Below are positions 3,692 to 5,061 of a stretch of 5,061 nucleotides of DNA, piece after piece. Both the position numbers and the translations under genes were made by a program. Source of the stretch: an uncultured Oscillospiraceae bacterium (GTDB lineage: Bacteria > Bacillota > Clostridia > Oscillospirales > Acutalibacteraceae); the NCBI GenBank assembly GCA_900555705.1, contig USLV01000117.1, positions 1 through 5,061 of the forward strand, in the 5' to 3' direction. Under the pieces are notes generated by a model, which saw nothing but the letters and a program-made list of their open reading frames with translations, searched no databases and was not told the DNA's origin. The number at the start of each line of letters is the position of its first letter. Within the stretch, counting starts at the first letter, position 1.

Positions 3692-5061
3692 CCCGCAGCC
3701 TCCTTTCTTTTCTTTGCAACAGAATGGTGCTTCTGCTCCGGTCGGAACAAAAGGAAGAGGAAAAGCACCGCGAGCAGGATCGCCGCTGCCGTCCACAGGT
3801 TAAAACCACCGCCGGTAAACAGGCTGCCGAGCTGGTAGATACAGAGCGAAACCACATAAGCGAGCGCGCACTGATAACCGATCGCAAACCAGGTCCATTT
3901 GGCGCTGTTCATCTCCCGGCGGATAGCGCCGATTGCCGCAAAACAGGGAGCGCAGAGCAGGTTGAACACCAGGAAGGAGTAGGCCGACAGACCGGTGAAC
4001 ACCTCGCGCATCTGGATCCAGATCTGCCAGCCGTTTTCCGCAACCTCATCGAAGCCGCCGTAGAGCACGCCGAAGGTGCCGACCACATTTTCCTTGGCGA
4101 TCAGGCCGGTGAAGGCTGCCACAGCCGCCTGCCAGTTCCCCCAGCCGAGCGGGGCAAAGAGCCAGGCAATTGCGCCGCCGATCGCAGCCAAAAGGCTGTC
4201 GTCCATCTCCACCATGCCGAAGCCGCTGTCGGTGAATCCGAAGCTGGAGGTGAACCAGACAAGGATGGTAGCGAGCAGGATGATGGTGCCCGCCTTCCTG
4301 ATGAAGGACCAGCCACGCTCCCACATGCTGCGCAGTACGTTGCCGACCGTCGGCAGGTGATAGGCGGGCAGCTCCATCACAAAGGGAGCCGGATCGCCGG
4401 CGAACATCCGGGTCTTCTTGAGGAGGATACCCGAGCAGACAATCGCCGCGATACCGACGAAATAGGCGCTCGGTGCGACCCACCATGCACCGCCGAACAG
4501 TGCACCCGCAATCAGAGCGATGATCGGCAGCTTGGCGCCGCAGGGGATGAAGGTGGTGGTCATGATGGTCATCTTCCGGTCGCGGTCGTTCTCAATCGTA
4601 CGCGATGCCATGATGCCGGGGACGCCGCAGCCGGTGCCGATCAGCATCGGAATAAAGGATTTGCCCGACAGACCGAATTTGCGGAAGATACGATCCATGA
4701 TAAAGGCGATACGCGCCATATAGCCGCAGGCTTCGAGAAACGCGAGAAACAGAAAGAGCACCAGCATCTGCGGCACAAAGCCGAGTACCGCGCCGACACC
4801 GGCGACGATACCGTCCAGGATCAGTCCGTTCAGCCAATCCGCGGTATCGAGCGCCTCGAGACCGCTCTCGACAAGAACCGGGATGCCGGGCACCCAGATG
4901 CCGTAATCGGCGGGATCCGGTTCCGGCACGGTTATCGCCTTTTGAAAGTCGGCCAGCGAGACCGGAACCCATTCGGCAACCTCGCCGGTCTCATCGTCCA
5001 TGACCGCCGCGGTTGCCGTCAGGTTGTGTTCCGCTGCGGCTGCCTCAAAGGCGGCCAGCAC
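3688..5061 (-). CDS. feoB: Ferrous iron transporter FeoB, C-terminal membrane part (5' end outside window)
   Basis: FeoB imports Fe2+ across the cytoplasmic membrane, powered or gated by an N-terminal GTPase domain. Only the last 457 residues are here; the G-domain lies beyond base 5061, and the GTG at the edge is an internal Val codon. Residues 1-75 hold an acidic loop region rich in Asp and Glu. The first Gate domain follows, with VPQMLVLFLFLAFLEACGYM (96-115), GTGCGVPGIMASRTIENDRD (142-161) and FIPCGAKLP (171-179), which contain the conserved Cys145 and Cys174. FVMELPAYHLP (227-237) is the FeoB_C motif. The second Gate domain follows, with SFIRKAGTIIL (252-262), GLIAKENVVGT (319-329) and NLLCAPCFAAIGAIRRE (367-383), including Cys370 and Cys373. 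A last helix (around 420-443) ends in a basic tail, KHHSVAKKRKEAAG. The protein lacks a Cys-rich C-terminus of its own. It overlaps the downstream Cys-rich gene by four bases. FeoA is not visible but would be expected upstream. Regulation sites lie outside the window. Confidence 0.96.
   Translation of the reverse strand: MLAAFEAAAAEHNLTATAAVMDDETGEVAEWVPVSLADFQKAITVPEPDPADYGIWVPGIPVLVESGLEALDTADWLNGLILDGIVAGVGAVLGFVPQMLVLFLFLAFLEACGYMARIAFIMDRIFRKFGLSGKSFIPMLIGTGCGVPGIMASRTIENDRDRKMTIMTTTFIPCGAKLPIIALIAGALFGGAWWVAPSAYFVGIAAIVCSGILLKKTRMFAGDPAPFVMELPAYHLPTVGNVLRSMWERGWSFIRKAGTIILLATILVWFTSSFGFTDSGFGMVEMDDSLLAAIGGAIAWLFAPLGWGNWQAAVAAFTGLIAKENVVGTFGVLYGGFDEVAENGWQIWIQMREVFTGLSAYSFLVFNLLCAPCFAAIGAIRREMNSAKWTWFAIGYQCALAYVVSLCIYQLGSLFTGGGFNLWTAAAILLAVLFLFLLFRPEQKHHSVAKKRKEAAG
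3699..3705 (-). promoter_or_regulatory. Ribosome binding site for the Cys-rich gene, inside feoB
   Basis: AAGGAGG on the minus strand lies within the last codons of feoB, seven bases before the ATG at 3691. With the ATGA overlap it fixes the short start and suggests coupled translation with feoB. Confidence 0.85.

Noticed and set aside
3692..3796. N-terminal extension of the Cys-rich protein
   Set aside because: The extension is antisense-free but overlaps the end of feoB in another frame and does not match the family; the ATG at 3691 has an AAGGAGG site and the ATGA overlap.
5059..5061. GTG at the window edge as the start of feoB
   Set aside because: FeoB requires an upstream GTPase domain, so this is an internal Val codon of a gene cut by the window.

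Overview
The window looks like a chromosomal fragment of a moderately GC-rich member of the Clostridia, most likely Oscillospiraceae/Ruminococcaceae-like. This rests on the style of the FeoB protein, its small FeoB-associated Cys-rich partner, strong AAGGAGG ribosome binding sites throughout, and the MarR-MATE arrangement. The assignment is inference; there is no rRNA or other marker gene. Bases 1-48 are not biological: they are an Illumina Nextera P7/i7 library adapter left on the contig end.

Layout. From 49 to 1285 (minus) is a MATE-family multidrug efflux transporter whose 3' end is cut off by the adapter. Just upstream, 1320-1781 (minus), is a MarR-family regulator with a GTG start. In front of it lies a consensus promoter (TTGACA, 17 bp, TATAAT) overlapped by two near-identical palindromic boxes. 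The pair is a self-regulated drug-response operon. Bases 1861-2180 carry no confident gene. They hold two candidate plus-strand promoters, several hairpins and two weak small-ORF candidates, one on each strand.

From 2181 to 3459 (plus) is a two-gene unit: a permuted NlpC/P60 (YiiX/YebB-like papain-fold) predicted hydrolase with the characteristic His-then-Cys order, then a TVP38/TMEM64 (VTT, DedA-superfamily) membrane protein. The second gene's ribosome binding site overlaps the first gene's stop codon. Facing them on the minus strand are the FeoB-associated Cys-rich membrane protein (3497-3691) and the C-terminal 457 residues of the ferrous iron transporter FeoB (3688-5061, continuing beyond the window). 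These two overlap by four bases (ATGA). A 38-bp perfect palindrome fills most of the gap between the convergent units and acts as a terminator, best formed for the feo strand.

I see three ordinary functional modules (drug efflux, envelope/lipid-related, ferrous iron uptake) and no clear new system. The best candidates for a second look are the architecture of the MarR operator, the pairing of the permuted papain-like enzyme with the VTT protein, and the unexplained 320-base intergenic region.
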